From Falsiphaeobacter marinintestinus (GTDB lineage Bacteria > Pseudomonadota > Alphaproteobacteria > Rhodobacterales > Rhodobacteraceae): DNA of 64,000 nt. Both the position numbers and the translations under genes were made by a program. Location: NCBI RefSeq assembly GCF_007923355.1, contig NZ_VOGO01000002.1, positions 186,001 through 250,000 of the forward strand, written 5' to 3'. The notes below the pieces were generated by a model. That model did not search any database. It was not told where the DNA came from and was given only the letters and a program-made list of their open reading frames with translations. Positions 8,388 through 17,680 of this stretch are shown one piece after another (position 1 is the stretch's first letter; each line of letters starts with the position of its first letter).

Positions 8388-10025
8388 ATGAAAAAAGACT
8401 TCATCTTTCATATTGGTTTCCACAAGACCGGATCGTCCTCGATCCAGGAAACCTTCAAGAACCTTGATGACGATCAGTACGAGTTCCTGAAAACCCGTGG
8501 ATCGAACCACTCATGGTATGTCAGCCGCTTGTTTCGCCCGTCGCGCGAAGAACGCCGTGGCCCGGGTCGTGGACGTGGTGATGTTGCGAATCTGAGCGCC
8601 GAAGACCGTGAACGCCGCGAAGCGATCAAGGAACGCCGGGCGCAACGCCCCGAAGGCGCGCCACGTGGCGGCAACCGTCCGCAACGTGCTGGCCGGATGC
8701 CGCGCGATGGTCACCCCGGTGACACGCCTGAAATGCGCGCCCGCGCTCATGAACAACTTGTTCAGGCGATAGAAGACTGCACCAAACCCAAGCTGATCTT
8801 TTCTGCAGAAGCGCTGTGCATGCTGGGCAGCGAAGAAAGCGGTCGCAAGATCACGGAGTTCTTTGAGCCCTACGCGGCAACGTCCCGCTATCTGGGGTAT
8901 GTCCGTCCGTTGTTGTCGGGTCTGACCAGTGGCGTGCAGCAGCGCATCAAGACCGGCGTGAACATCAACACCGCAGACGAACGCGCCACTATGATGGCCA
9001 AACAGGTCCATGTGGAAATGCTGGATCGCTGCTTTGGGCGGGACAATGTGGAACTCTACCGGTTCGTGCGCTCGGACTTCCCGGATGGAAACGTCGTCAA
9101 GGACTTCGCCAGACATCTGGGCGTAACGCTTAACGATGATCAGATCTCGATGACAAACGAAGGTCTGACGCTGGACACGATGGCCTATCTCTATGCCTTC
9201 AATGAACTGGGTGAGCACACCAAGATTGAGGGCGCGTTGATCATCCGCAACCGGTTCCTTGAGATCATGGACGGGTTCGGTGAAGGCAAATTCCGCATGT
9301 CGCCCAGCATGCTTCCGTCGAACTATGACCAGGAGCGGGCGTATCTGGAACAGCGCATGGGCGTTGAGTTGGAAGAAGATCTTTCAGACAAACCCGGTGA
9401 TATCCGCCAGATGAGCGACCTGTTCGAAGTCGCGATGGCGAGTAAGGACGAATTTATCAAGCGCGTCGAAAAGATCGCTGAACTGGGTGATGCCGTTGCC
9501 GATGTGGTCGAGCCGGAACTGGCTAAGGCCAAGGCGGAAACCGACGGTCCCAAACAGGTCGCGCGTCTTGTCGACGCCGCGATGCTGGGCCTGAAGGCTG
9601 AACAAGACCAATACGCGCACCTCGCGCCGCGTGATCGTCCCGGACCGCCGTCCAGCCGCATGGGAGCAGGGCGTCCCGAACGCACCGGTCGCCCAGACCG
9701 CCCCGAAGGTGCCCCGCGCGGCGAACGCCCCGAAGGTGGCCCCCGACGTGAACGTCCCGAAGGTGGACCACGCCGCGAACGCGCCGAAGGTGCGCCCCGT
9801 CGTGAACGTCCTGAAGGCGGCCCGCGTCGTGAACGTCCCGAAGGCGGCCCGCGCCGTGAACGCGCCGAAGGTGCGCCCCGTCGTGAACGCCCCGAAGGCG
9901 GCCCGCGCCGTGAACGTCCCGAAGGTGGACCACGCCGCGAACGCGCCGAAGGTGGCCCACGCCGTGAGCGTCCGGCAGGTGGCCCGCGCCGCCGTCCCGG
10001 TGCCCCGGACCAGACCGAGACCTGA
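8388..10025 (+). CDS. Sulfotransferase-like P-loop protein with RPEGGPRRE repeat tail
   Basis: A 545-aa protein. Residues 6-20 (FIFHIGFHKTGSSSIQ) match the 5'-phosphosulfate (PAPS) loop of sulfotransferases, and YVRPLLSGLTSGVQQR resembles a segment of bacterial carbohydrate-type sulfotransferases. A basic Arg/Gly-rich insertion occupies about residues 45-115 and already contains RPEGAPRG. From about residue 438 the tail is about 11 tandem 9-residue units of the type R(P/A)EG(G/A)PRRE, with a higher-order period of three units. The repeat is also a 27-bp DNA repeat. The gene is in the nuo operon between nuoD and nuoE. Enzyme activity, substrate and location are unknown; no signal peptide or membrane segment is seen, so it is probably cytoplasmic. 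Confidence 0.8.
   Translation: MKKDFIFHIGFHKTGSSSIQETFKNLDDDQYEFLKTRGSNHSWYVSRLFRPSREERRGPGRGRGDVANLSAEDRERREAIKERRAQRPEGAPRGGNRPQRAGRMPRDGHPGDTPEMRARAHEQLVQAIEDCTKPKLIFSAEALCMLGSEESGRKITEFFEPYAATSRYLGYVRPLLSGLTSGVQQRIKTGVNINTADERATMMAKQVHVEMLDRCFGRDNVELYRFVRSDFPDGNVVKDFARHLGVTLNDDQISMTNEGLTLDTMAYLYAFNELGEHTKIEGALIIRNRFLEIMDGFGEGKFRMSPSMLPSNYDQERAYLEQRMGVELEEDLSDKPGDIRQMSDLFEVAMASKDEFIKRVEKIAELGDAVADVVEPELAKAKAETDGPKQVARLVDAAMLGLKAEQDQYAHLAPRDRPGPPSSRMGAGRPERTGRPDRPEGAPRGERPEGGPRRERPEGGPRRERAEGAPRRERPEGGPRRERPEGGPRRERAEGAPRRERPEGGPRRERPEGGPRRERAEGGPRRERPAGGPRRRPGAPDQTET
9699..10000 (+). repeat. 27-bp tandem repeat array encoding RPEGGPRRE units
   Basis: About eleven units of 27 bp, each reading CGxCCCGAAGGTGGCCC- then CGACGTGAA with silent changes. 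Every third unit encodes RAEG instead of RPEG, giving an 81-bp superperiod. Because the units contain no stop codon in any frame, long spurious frames are open on both strands across the array. Confidence 0.85.
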
Positions 10026-10042
10026 AAGAGTAGACCGCCAAA

Positions 10043-10210
10043 ATGACCAAACCGCTTCCATCGCATTTCACCACAGCGCCGCACCCTTTTGGGTGCGCAA
10101 TGTGTGACGGTGCGCGCGGATCAAAGGTCATTTTGGCCAAGCAGTATGACTATCCGGTTGCGCATGGGGCTGACGCCCTCTGTCGTCCGGTTGCGGAAGG
10201 AACAGCCTGA
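10043..10210 (+). CDS. 55-aa CxxC protein coupled to nuoE
   Basis: The short frame [17 protein letters not shown] leads into CAMCDGARG and ends PVAEGTA. Its TGA stop overlaps the ATG of nuoE (TGATG), and it starts 18 nt after the sulfotransferase-like gene, so coupling with nuoE is very likely. The single CxxC pair plus a further Cys suggests metal or thiol chemistry, but no family is recognised. It is too short for usual gene callers. Confidence 0.6.
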   Translation: MTKPLPSHFTTAPHPFGCAMCDGARGSKVILAKQYDYPVAHGADALCRPVAEGTA

Positions 10211-11511
10211 TGTTGCGTCGTCTTCATCCTGAACAACCCGAGAGTTTTGAATTCACGCCCACCAACCAGGATTGGGCGCGGGCGCAGATCTCGAAATACC
10301 CCGAAGGCCGGCAGGCCAGTGCCGTGATCCCACTGCTGTGGCGCGCGCAGGAACAGGAAGGCTGGTTGACGAAACCGGCGCTTGAACGTGTCGGCGACAT
10401 GCTGGGCATGGCCTATATCCGGGTGCTGGAAGTGGCGTCGTTCTACTTCATGTTCCAGCTGAAACCCGTTGGATCTGTTGCGAATATCCAGATCTGTGGC
10501 ACCACGACCTGCATGATCTGTGGCGCCGAAGACCTTATGGCCGTCTGCAAGGAAAAGATCGCGCCCAAGCCACATATGCTGTCTGATGATGGCAAGTTCA
10601 GCTGGGAAGAGGTCGAATGCCTCGGGTCTTGTGCCAACGCGCCGATGGCCCAGATCGGCAAGGATTACTACGAAGACCTGACGGTCGAGAGTTTCTCTCG
10701 GATCCTCGATGATCTGGCAGCGGGCAAGGTGCCGTTGCCGGGTCCGCAGAATGGCCGGTTCTCCAGTGAACCGCTGGCCGGACTGTCCAGTCTGAAAGAA
10801 TACGAAAGTGGGCGCACGCAGTATAACGCCAGCGTTGCTTTGGCGAACGACATCGGCGACACGATCAAGCGCATTGACGGCACAGAAGTTCCGATCCTGA
10901 CGCCATGGTTGAGTGACGGGGTTACCCCCTCGAAACCGCAAGAGCCGGCCCCGGTTGAGCCGGCCCCGGTTCGGTCGGAACCCAAGGCCGAAGTACAGCC
11001 GGCACCAGTCGCCGCAGCTGCACCCGCAGCGACCTCAGATCCGGTCGAGCTGATCAAACCATCGACAGCGCTGGCCGGACAGGACGAACTGTCCAGCCGC
11101 AAGGGCACGTGGAAATACGAAGCCCCCGTTGCCGCCGCTCCCGCCAAAGCCAAACCGGCAACGCCCGCCAAACCTGCAGCGTCCGCAAAGGCCGCAGACC
11201 CGGCAGACACGTCGGACGTTCAGGAACAGCAGCCGCTGACCCTGACTGCTCCCCGTGACGGCAAGGCTGACGACCTGAAACTGCTGAAAGGTGTCGGGCC
11301 AAAGCTGGAAAACCTGCTGCACGAGATGGGCTTTTATCATTTTGACCAGGTCGCGGCTTGGACACCGGCCGAAGTGTCGTGGGTCGACAATCGGCTGACG
11401 TTCAAGGGTCGGATCGAACGGGACGGATGGATCGAGCAGGCCAAAAAACTGGCCTCGGGCGAAGAAACCGACTTTGCCAAGAAAGCAAAAGACAAAGGGC
11501 TCTACGACTAA
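10210..11511 (+). CDS. nuoE: NADH-quinone oxidoreductase subunit E with long C-terminal extension
   Basis: 24-kDa subunit of the NADH dehydrogenase module. The first ~200 residues form the thioredoxin-like domain with the [2Fe-2S] N1a ligands C96, C101, C137 and C141 (CX4C...CX3C). A normal NuoE is about 160-240 aa; this one has 433. The extra part is an Ala/Pro-rich linker (about 238-275), a motif at residues 281-303 beginning LIKPSTAL and containing RKG, a second Ala/Lys/Pro linker, and a helix-hairpin-helix-like domain (about 354-420) with [13 protein letters not shown]. The linker motif recurs in the next gene. Extended NuoE proteins are, as I recall, common in Rhodobacteraceae. Confidence 0.95.
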   Translation: MLRRLHPEQPESFEFTPTNQDWARAQISKYPEGRQASAVIPLLWRAQEQEGWLTKPALERVGDMLGMAYIRVLEVASFYFMFQLKPVGSVANIQICGTTTCMICGAEDLMAVCKEKIAPKPHMLSDDGKFSWEEVECLGSCANAPMAQIGKDYYEDLTVESFSRILDDLAAGKVPLPGPQNGRFSSEPLAGLSSLKEYESGRTQYNASVALANDIGDTIKRIDGTEVPILTPWLSDGVTPSKPQEPAPVEPAPVRSEPKAEVQPAPVAAAAPAATSDPVELIKPSTALAGQDELSSRKGTWKYEAPVAAAPAKAKPATPAKPAASAKAADPADTSDVQEQQPLTLTAPRDGKADDLKLLKGVGPKLENLLHEMGFYHFDQVAAWTPAEVSWVDNRLTFKGRIERDGWIEQAKKLASGEETDFAKKAKDKGLYD

Positions 11512-11537
11512 TCAACATCAAGGGAAGGGACACGATC

Positions 11538-11960
11538 ATGAGCAACGAAAACAACACAAATAACGGCCTGAGCCGACACTGGAAACTTGCCGGTGTTGGA
11601 GGTGTCGTCGTGGCTGTGGTCTATTCTGTCCTGACCGGAGCGGGAATCGGATCTTCCGTGCTGATCGGTGCCCTGTTCACCGGGGTTGCGGGTTTCGTGA
11701 TGGGGCGCAACAGCGAAGGTGCGGCCGAGACACCGGCGGCTCCACAAGCTGCAGCCCCGCAGGCTGAGCCGGTTGAAACCATCGTGGACGCCGTTGTGGA
11801 AACTGTCGAAGACGTGGCCGACGACGTTGCCGAAACGGTAGCAACTGCGGCACCCGCCACACAGTCCCTGATCAAACCCTCCACCGCTCTGCCGGGGCAG
11901 GCCGAACTGGCCGAACGCAAAGGCAGCTGGCGGTACGACGCAAACAACGCATCCGCATAA
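11538..11960 (+). CDS. 140-aa membrane protein sharing the LIKPSTAL...RKG motif with NuoE
   Basis: Starts at ATG 11538 after AGGGAAGGGA. Residues about 17-53 hold a Gly/Val/Ala-rich hydrophobic stretch that can make two short transmembrane helices, then MGRNSEG. A Val/Glu/Asp/Ala-rich acidic segment follows (about 62-100). The C-terminus has LIKPSTAL at residues 111-118 and RKG near 128-130, matching NuoE residues 281-303 at 17 of 23 positions. The protein ends ten residues later. No enzyme motif is seen. I infer a membrane tether or partner for the NuoE tail; function unproven. Confidence 0.8.
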   Translation: MSNENNTNNGLSRHWKLAGVGGVVVAVVYSVLTGAGIGSSVLIGALFTGVAGFVMGRNSEGAAETPAAPQAAAPQAEPVETIVDAVVETVEDVADDVAETVATAAPATQSLIKPSTALPGQAELAERKGSWRYDANNASA

Positions 11961-11985
11961 GCGGGCGCAAAACGACAAAGAGCTG

Positions 11986-12231
11986 ATGAACGTCAAACAG
12001 GACAAGCCCATCGCGCAAGACGACCGCGACGAACTGCAGGCCCGCAAGGGTCGGCATATCGCCGTCGTGATTGCGGGCACCATGGTGCTTTGGGTGGTTC
12101 TGTCCCTGTGGGTGGGCCCTGCCTTCCTGCCGGGGCGCTATGCCTTCCTGTTCGATTTCGCAGCTCTGGCGGCGCTGATCTATGCGTTCGTCAACATCTA
12201 TCAACTCTGGCGAATGCGCCAGGACAGCTGA
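11986..12231 (+). CDS. 81-aa two-helix membrane protein (DUF5337-like)
   Basis: A soluble charged N-terminus (about 25 residues, many D/K/R/Q) is followed by two transmembrane helices (about residues 25-45 and 52-72) and a short basic C-terminal tail ending RMRQDS. From memory it resembles the DUF5337 family found beside nuo genes of Rhodobacteraceae. It lies between the 140-aa membrane protein and nuoF. The function is unknown; position suggests complex I assembly or stability. Confidence 0.75.
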   Translation: MNVKQDKPIAQDDRDELQARKGRHIAVVIAGTMVLWVVLSLWVGPAFLPGRYAFLFDFAALAALIYAFVNIYQLWRMRQDS

Positions 12232-12241
12232 AGGTAAACCC

Positions 12242-13537
12242 ATGCTGCAAGACCAGGACCGGATCTTTACCAACCTCTACGGGATGCATGACCGCACGCT
12301 GAAAGGCGCGCAGGCCCGTGGCCATTGGGACGGCACAGCCGGGATCATCGAAAAGGGACGTGACTGGATCATCCAGCAGGTCAAGGACAGCGGCCTGCGC
12401 GGACGCGGCGGGGCGGGTTTCCCGACCGGTCTGAAATGGTCCTTCATGCCCAAGGAAAGCGATGGCCGCCCGGCCTATCTGGTGATCAACGCGGATGAAT
12501 CCGAACCGGCAACGTGCAAAGACCGTGAAATCATGCGTCACGATCCGCACACGCTGATCGAAGGCGCGTTGATTGCCTCCTTCGCGATGAACGCACATGC
12601 GTCCTATATCTATATTCGCGGCGAATACATCCGCGAAAAAGAAGCCCTGCAAAACGCCATCGACGAAGCCTATGACGCTGGCATGCTGGGCAAAAACGCC
12701 TGCGGTTCGGGTTGGGATTTCGATCTCTATCTGCACCACGGGGCAGGCGCCTATATCTGCGGCGAAGAAACCGCGCTTCTGGAAAGCCTTGAGGGCCGCA
12801 AAGGCATGCCGCGAATGAAGCCACCGTTCCCGGCGGGCGCGGGTCTTTATGGCTGCCCGACCACGGTGAATAACGTTGAATCCATTGCCGTTGTACCGAC
12901 CATCCTGCGGCGCGGGCCAGACTGGTTCAGCTCGTTCGGGCGTCCCAACAACCATGGCACCAAGCTGATGGCGCTGACCGGCCACGTGAACAACCCATGT
13001 GTGTTCGAAGAAGCGATGTCGATGCCCGTGCGTGAGATCATTGAACGTCACGGCGGCGGTATTCGCGGTGGTTGGGATAATCTCAAGGCCATCATCCCCG
13101 GTGGGGCCTCTTGCCCGGTTCTGCCCAAGGATGCGCTGGAAGACGCCATCATGGATTTTGACTGGATGCGCGAAAACAAATCGTCGTTCGGCACCGGCTG
13201 CATGATCGTGATGGATCAGAACACCGACGTCGTGAAAGCGATCTGGCGTCTGGCCAAATTCTTTAAACACGAAAGCTGTGGCCAATGTACGCCCTGCCGC
13301 GAAGGCACTGGCTGGATGATGCGCGTGATGGATCGTCTGGTCACCGGCGACGCAGAACCCGAAGAGATCGACATGCTGCTGGACGTGACCAAACAGGTCG
13401 AAGGCCACACCATCTGCGCCCTTGGCGACGCGGCCGCCTGGCCGATCCAGGGTCTGATCCGTCATTTCCGCGAAGAAATCGAAGACCGCATCAAAGCCAA
13501 GCGCACCGGGCGCATGGGCGCGATGGCGGCGGAATAG
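12242..13537 (+). CDS. nuoF: NADH-quinone oxidoreductase subunit F
   Basis: 51-kDa subunit that binds NADH and FMN and holds the [4Fe-4S] cluster N3. The 431-aa protein shows [16 protein letters not shown] (NADH/FMN glycine loop, about residues 51-66), the FMN region [30 protein letters not shown], and the cluster ligands [12 protein letters not shown] plus a distal cysteine in HTICALGDA. Start at ATG 12242 follows AAGGTAAA; an upstream in-frame extension from 12182 overlaps the previous gene and is not supported. Confidence 0.97.
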   Translation: MLQDQDRIFTNLYGMHDRTLKGAQARGHWDGTAGIIEKGRDWIIQQVKDSGLRGRGGAGFPTGLKWSFMPKESDGRPAYLVINADESEPATCKDREIMRHDPHTLIEGALIASFAMNAHASYIYIRGEYIREKEALQNAIDEAYDAGMLGKNACGSGWDFDLYLHHGAGAYICGEETALLESLEGRKGMPRMKPPFPAGAGLYGCPTTVNNVESIAVVPTILRRGPDWFSSFGRPNNHGTKLMALTGHVNNPCVFEEAMSMPVREIIERHGGGIRGGWDNLKAIIPGGASCPVLPKDALEDAIMDFDWMRENKSSFGTGCMIVMDQNTDVVKAIWRLAKFFKHESCGQCTPCREGTGWMMRVMDRLVTGDAEPEEIDMLLDVTKQVEGHTICALGDAAAWPIQGLIRHFREEIEDRIKAKRTGRMGAMAAE

Positions 13538-13558
13538 AGCGGGACCGGAACGGCTGAC

Positions 13559-14056
13559 ATGACCACGACCATGCATCTTGCGGAACTCAACATCGGACGG
13601 CTCCTTGCGCCGACCGATGATCCGCGCGTGGCCGATTTCATGGACAATCTCGACCGCATCAACGGGCTGGGCAAACGCATGCCCGGATTCGTCTGGATGA
13701 TGGAAGGTTCGGGTGAGCCGGGCACCGGCAATACCGAGAACGCCATCGGCGGCGATCCGCAGTTCGTGTCCAACCTGACGGTCTGGGAAGACGTTGCAAG
13801 CCTTGAGAAATTCGTCTGGGGCACGATCCACAAACAGTTCTATGAACGCCGTCAGGACTGGTTCGAAATCATGGGCCAGCAGCATTTCGTGATGTGGTGG
13901 GTGCCTGCCGGGCACAAACCCACGCTCGAAGAGGCGCTGGACCGACTGGACCATCTCAACAAAAACGGTCCTTCCGAGCAGGCATTTGGCTGGGCCGATC
14001 TGAAAGACGCGCAGATGTGGCAAAGCCATGGCTGTTCGCATGTGGCTGCAGAGTAG
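13559..14056 (+). CDS. DUF3291-like protein in the nuo operon
   Basis: 165 aa, start HLAELNIGRLLAPTDDPRVADF typical of DUF3291, a family related to ferredoxin-like/ABM folds. Trp- and His-rich stretches (VWMMEGSG, LTVWEDVASLEKFVWG, QQHFVMWWVPAGH) suggest a ligand or heme-type pocket, but no activity is established. A second possible start lies four codons in. It sits 21 nt after nuoF and 9 nt before the methyltransferase gene, so it is a true operon member. Confidence 0.8.
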   Translation: MTTTMHLAELNIGRLLAPTDDPRVADFMDNLDRINGLGKRMPGFVWMMEGSGEPGTGNTENAIGGDPQFVSNLTVWEDVASLEKFVWGTIHKQFYERRQDWFEIMGQQHFVMWWVPAGHKPTLEEALDRLDHLNKNGPSEQAFGWADLKDAQMWQSHGCSHVAAE

Positions 14057-14065
14057 AGGGTAAGA

Positions 14066-14773
14066 ATGCGAAAGTACCGGTTCGACGAAGGCGCTGACGT
14101 TGCCGAAGACATCCGTACAAAATACGGGTTCGACGGCGACTTGCTTGACCTCTACGCAGGCAACAAGGGTGTGCAGGTGCACAAATGGCACCACTATATT
14201 CCGATCTATGACCGTTATTTTGGCCCCTACCGCAACACCCCGGTCCGGTTTCTGGAAATCGGCGTGAACAAGGGCGGCAGCCTGCAGATGTGGCGCAACT
14301 ATTTCGGCCCGGATGCGACGCTGTTTGGTATCGATATCAACGAAGACTGCGCTCAATATAACGGTCAGGCCGGTCAGGTCCGCATTGGCAGTCAGGCCGA
14401 TCCCAATTTCCTGAACAAGGTGATCGACGAAATGGGTGGTGTCGACGTGGTGCTGGATGATGGCAGCCACGTCATGTCACATGTTCGCACATCCTTCGAA
14501 ACCTTGTACCCGCGGCTTGAAACCGGTGGCACCTACATGATCGAAGACCTGCATACGGCTTATAAGCACAAATACGGTGGCGGTTATCGCCACCCCGACA
14601 ACTTCTTTGGCTTCATGCGCGAACTGATCGACGATATGCACCATTGGTATCATGACAAGAAACTGCACCATCCCGGGTTGGAAGCGCATTTCACCGGTCT
14701 GCATATCCACGATTCCATCGCCGTCATCGATAAAGAACCAGTGCACGCGCCGGTTCACTCGCGGGTCAGCTGA
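14066..14773 (+). CDS. Class I SAM-dependent methyltransferase
   Basis: 235 aa. The motif I region VRFLEIGVNKGGSLQMW and the acidic DLHT/DDGSHVMSH segments match the family of macrocin/rhamnosyl O-methyltransferase or cephalosporin-hydroxylase type enzymes. LFGIDIN is the strand-2 acidic residue that binds the SAM ribose, and several His residues (DDMHHWYH, HH) could bind a metal as in that family. No membrane segment. It lies between DUF3291 and lipoprotein genes inside nuo. Substrate unknown; small-molecule, glycan or protein modification are all open. Confidence 0.8.
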   Translation: MRKYRFDEGADVAEDIRTKYGFDGDLLDLYAGNKGVQVHKWHHYIPIYDRYFGPYRNTPVRFLEIGVNKGGSLQMWRNYFGPDATLFGIDINEDCAQYNGQAGQVRIGSQADPNFLNKVIDEMGGVDVVLDDGSHVMSHVRTSFETLYPRLETGGTYMIEDLHTAYKHKYGGGYRHPDNFFGFMRELIDDMHHWYHDKKLHHPGLEAHFTGLHIHDSIAVIDKEPVHAPVHSRVS

Positions 14774-14774
14774 T

Positions 14775-15146
14775 ATGCACGCAAGGATCCTGATCTCTCG
14801 CCTTCCTCTGCTGCTGGCCGCGATTGCGCTGGCGGGGATGTCGGCGTGCAATTCGTCCATGTCGAACATTGATCGGGTGGCGTTCGACGGGATCGAATTC
14901 AAGACCAAGGCCGCTGCGACCGACAAGAAGGTCTCACGCGAAAACTTTACCGTCACGGTAAAACGGGCGCTGCAGTCGCTGGAGGGTGCCAAGGAAGCCG
15001 GGCGCTATGAAGGCATCAAGTACTGCATCGCCACCTTTGGCAGTTCCAAAATCGTCTGGACCTCGGGTCCGGACGTCGAAAACAACCAACTGGTGTTGGA
15101 CGGCGATACACTGATCCTGCAGGGGATATGTCAGAAAACATGGTGA
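14775..15146 (+). CDS. Putative lipoprotein, 123 aa
   Basis: Begins with a charged start and a hydrophobic segment (ILISRLPLLLAAIALAG), then a weak lipobox MSAC at about residues 22-25. The mature part is a small soluble domain with two cysteines (YCIATFG and GICQKTW) that might form a disulfide. ATG 14775 overlaps nothing and lies 1 nt after the methyltransferase stop. No family recognised. Probably exported to the periplasm and anchored. Confidence 0.65.
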   Translation: MHARILISRLPLLLAAIALAGMSACNSSMSNIDRVAFDGIEFKTKAAATDKKVSRENFTVTVKRALQSLEGAKEAGRYEGIKYCIATFGSSKIVWTSGPDVENNQLVLDGDTLILQGICQKTW

Positions 15147-15241
15147 CGGCATCGGCACATATCGGCGGATTTCCCGCGCTGTTATTGCATAACAGCCGGA
15201 TTCTGGGCTGTTTTGATCTCTCCCAAAAGGAGAGTTCTGTT

Positions 15242-15655
15242 ATGACCCGTTTCCGCACTGCTATCTGTGCCATCACCCTTGCAATGACCGTCCCGGCGGC
15301 TGCGCAATCTTCCAAACCACCGCTGCGCGAAGTTCCCGAGATCTCGAATGGTATCTTTACGCTTGTGGTTGCCAACCAGATCCGCCGCATTTGCGATGAC
15401 ATCGATGGCCGCCTGTTCAAAGGGATCGGCCAGGCGCGCAAACTCAGGGCGCGGGCCAACGATCTGGGGTATCCCGACGATGAAATTCGGTCATTGCTGA
15501 ACTCCGACGCCGAAAAGGCCCGGATGATTGATCGCGGCAAGACGTATATGGCCAATAAAGGCCTGAACTATGACACTCCGGGCGACCTGTGCCAGCTGGG
15601 TCATATCGAAATGAAGAACAACAGCGCGATCGGCGCGCTACTGAGGGCGAAATAG
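15242..15655 (+). CDS. Secreted protein, DUF5333-like, 137 aa
   Basis: A Sec signal peptide is clear: MTRFRTAICAITLAMTVPAAAQ with an AxA cut site near residue 21. The mature domain contains two cysteines (RRICDDIDGR and GDLCQLGH) and looks helical. AAGGAG lies about 8 nt before ATG 15242; a longer frame from 15128 overlaps the previous gene and has no ribosome site. From memory it matches DUF5333. It is directly upstream of nuoG, 3 nt away. Role unknown, periplasmic. Confidence 0.75.
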   Translation: MTRFRTAICAITLAMTVPAAAQSSKPPLREVPEISNGIFTLVVANQIRRICDDIDGRLFKGIGQARKLRARANDLGYPDDEIRSLLNSDAEKARMIDRGKTYMANKGLNYDTPGDLCQLGHIEMKNNSAIGALLRAK

Positions 15656-15658
15656 ATC

Positions 15659-17680
15659 ATGTCTGACCTCCGAAAGATCATTATCGACGGAAACGAAGTG
15701 GAAGTAGACGGGGCGATGACCCTGATCCAGGCCTGCGAACAAGCCGGGATCGAGGTTCCGCGCTTTTGTTATCACGAACGTCTGTCGATTGCTGGCAACT
15801 GCCGCATGTGTCTGGTTGAGGTCGTTGGCGGCCCCCCGAAACCCGCCGCCTCCTGCGCCATGCAGGTCCGTGATCTGCGCCCGGGCCCCGAGGGCGCGCC
15901 GCCCGTCGTCAAAACCAACTCGCCCATGGTCAAAAAGGCCCGCGAAGGCGTGATGGAATTCCTGCTGATCAACCACCCGCTGGATTGCCCGATCTGCGAT
16001 CAAGGCGGCGAATGCGATCTGCAGGATCAGGCCGTGGCCTATGGCGTTGATTTCTCACGCTTCCGCGAAGCCAAGCGCGCTGTCGATGATCTTGATCTCG
16101 GCCCGCTGGTTGGCACCGCCATGACCCGCTGCATCAGCTGCACCCGCTGCGTGCGCTTCACAACCGAGGTCGCCGGTATCACCCAGATGGGCCAGACCGG
16201 GCGTGGCGAAGATTCCGAGATTACGTCTTACTTGGGCGAAACGCTCGATTCCAACCTGCAGGGCAACATCATCGACCTGTGCCCGGTGGGCGCGCTGACG
16301 TCGAAACCCTATGCCTTTACCGCCCGCCCGTGGGAGCTGACCAAAACCGAATCCATCGACGTGATGGATGCGTTGGGCTCCAACATCCGGGTCGATACCA
16401 AGGGCCGCGAAGTCATGCGGATCCTGCCGCGCAACCATGACGGCGTAAACGAAGAATGGATCAGCGACAAAACCCGCTTTGTCTGGGATGGCTTGCGCCG
16501 CCAGCGTCTGGACCGGCCCTATATCCGCGTCGATGGCAAGCTCAAGCCTGCCACATGGGGCGAAGCCCTTGGCAAAGCATCGGACGCGATCAAAGGCGCC
16601 AGCAAAGTTGCCGGTCTGGTCGGTGATCTCGCGCCGGTTGAAGCCGCGTTTGCCCTGAAGCAGCTGGTCGAAGGGCAGGGCGGCTCGGTCGAATGCCGCA
16701 CTGATAACGCCAAGCTGTCCGCCGGGAACCGCTCGGGCTATGCCGGTAACGCGGCGATTGAAGACATCGATTCAGCCGAGATGATTCTGCTGATCGGCAC
16801 CAACCCGCGCGACGAAGCACCGGTGTTGAACGCCCGCATCCGCAAGGCATGGCTGAACGGTGCCAAGGTTGCTCTGATCGGCGAAGCTGTTGATCTGACG
16901 TATGATTACCATCACATCGGCACCGACCGCGCGACACTGGCTCAGCTGGCCGCCATGGACCACGCCGACAAGCAGGACGTGCCCGGCGTTGTCATTTTGG
17001 GTCAGGGCGCCCTGACCGAAGCTGACGGTGCCAGCGTTCTGGGCACCGTGATGACCATGACCGAGGCTGCCAATTCCAAGCTGCTGGTCCTGCACACCGC
17101 CGCGTCCCGCGTCGGCGCGATGGACATCGACGCCACCACCGAAGGTGGGCTTGACGCTGCCATCGACGGGGCCGATGTGGTTTACAACCTCGGCGCGGAC
17201 GAGGTCGACATCGGTGACGGTGCCTTTGTGATCTATCAGGGCAGCCACGGCGACCGCGGTGCGCATCGCGCCGACGTCATCCTGCCGGGGGCCGCCTATA
17301 CCGAAGAACAAGGGTTGTTCGTCAACACCGAAGGCCGCCCCCAACTGGCGCTGCGTGCCGGGTTCGCTCCGGGCGAGGCCAAGGAAAACTGGGCCATCCT
17401 GCGTGCACTGTCGGGCGAAATGGGCGCAACCCTGCCGTTCGATTCGCTGGCGCAACTGCGTCAGGCGATGGTCGCCGACGCTCCTCATTTGACCCAGATC
17501 GACACGGTTCCGGAAAACGACTGGCAGCCGCTGGATCCGGGCAAACTGGGCGATGCGACCTTCCGCAACGCAGTCAAGGATTTCTATCTGACCAACCCGG
17601 TTGCACGGGCGTCGCAACTCATGGCCGAACTCTCGGCCGGGGCCGCGGCCCGCACCAGCGGAGCACTTGCCGCAGAATGA
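15659..17680 (+). CDS. nuoG: NADH-quinone oxidoreductase subunit G
   Basis: 75-kDa electron-carrying subunit, 673 aa. N-terminal [2Fe-2S] ligands lie in [18 protein letters not shown] and SCAMQV. The His-Cys3 cluster N5 follows in [19 protein letters not shown], then [11 protein letters not shown] and [11 protein letters not shown] supply N4. The remainder is the molybdopterin-oxidoreductase-like domain, which carries no cofactor in this subunit. The extra N7 cluster motif of E. coli-type NuoG is not evident. Its stop overlaps the next lipoprotein start (ATGA). Confidence 0.97.
   Translation: MSDLRKIIIDGNEVEVDGAMTLIQACEQAGIEVPRFCYHERLSIAGNCRMCLVEVVGGPPKPAASCAMQVRDLRPGPEGAPPVVKTNSPMVKKAREGVMEFLLINHPLDCPICDQGGECDLQDQAVAYGVDFSRFREAKRAVDDLDLGPLVGTAMTRCISCTRCVRFTTEVAGITQMGQTGRGEDSEITSYLGETLDSNLQGNIIDLCPVGALTSKPYAFTARPWELTKTESIDVMDALGSNIRVDTKGREVMRILPRNHDGVNEEWISDKTRFVWDGLRRQRLDRPYIRVDGKLKPATWGEALGKASDAIKGASKVAGLVGDLAPVEAAFALKQLVEGQGGSVECRTDNAKLSAGNRSGYAGNAAIEDIDSAEMILLIGTNPRDEAPVLNARIRKAWLNGAKVALIGEAVDLTYDYHHIGTDRATLAQLAAMDHADKQDVPGVVILGQGALTEADGASVLGTVMTMTEAANSKLLVLHTAASRVGAMDIDATTEGGLDAAIDGADVVYNLGADEVDIGDGAFVIYQGSHGDRGAHRADVILPGAAYTEEQGLFVNTEGRPQLALRAGFAPGEAKENWAILRALSGEMGATLPFDSLAQLRQAMVADAPHLTQIDTVPENDWQPLDPGKLGDATFRNAVKDFYLTNPVARASQLMAELSAGAAARTSGALAAE

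Noticed and set aside
9323-10140. Long open frames on both strands across the repeat tail of the sulfotransferase-like gene
   Set aside because: They arise because the 27-bp GC repeat has no stop codon in any frame; none has a ribosome site or plausible protein composition.
12191-14470. 759-residue minus-strand frame over nuoF, DUF3291 and methyltransferase genes
   Set aside because: Antisense to three genes with clear family motifs; no promoter or ribosome site, and an improbable protein.
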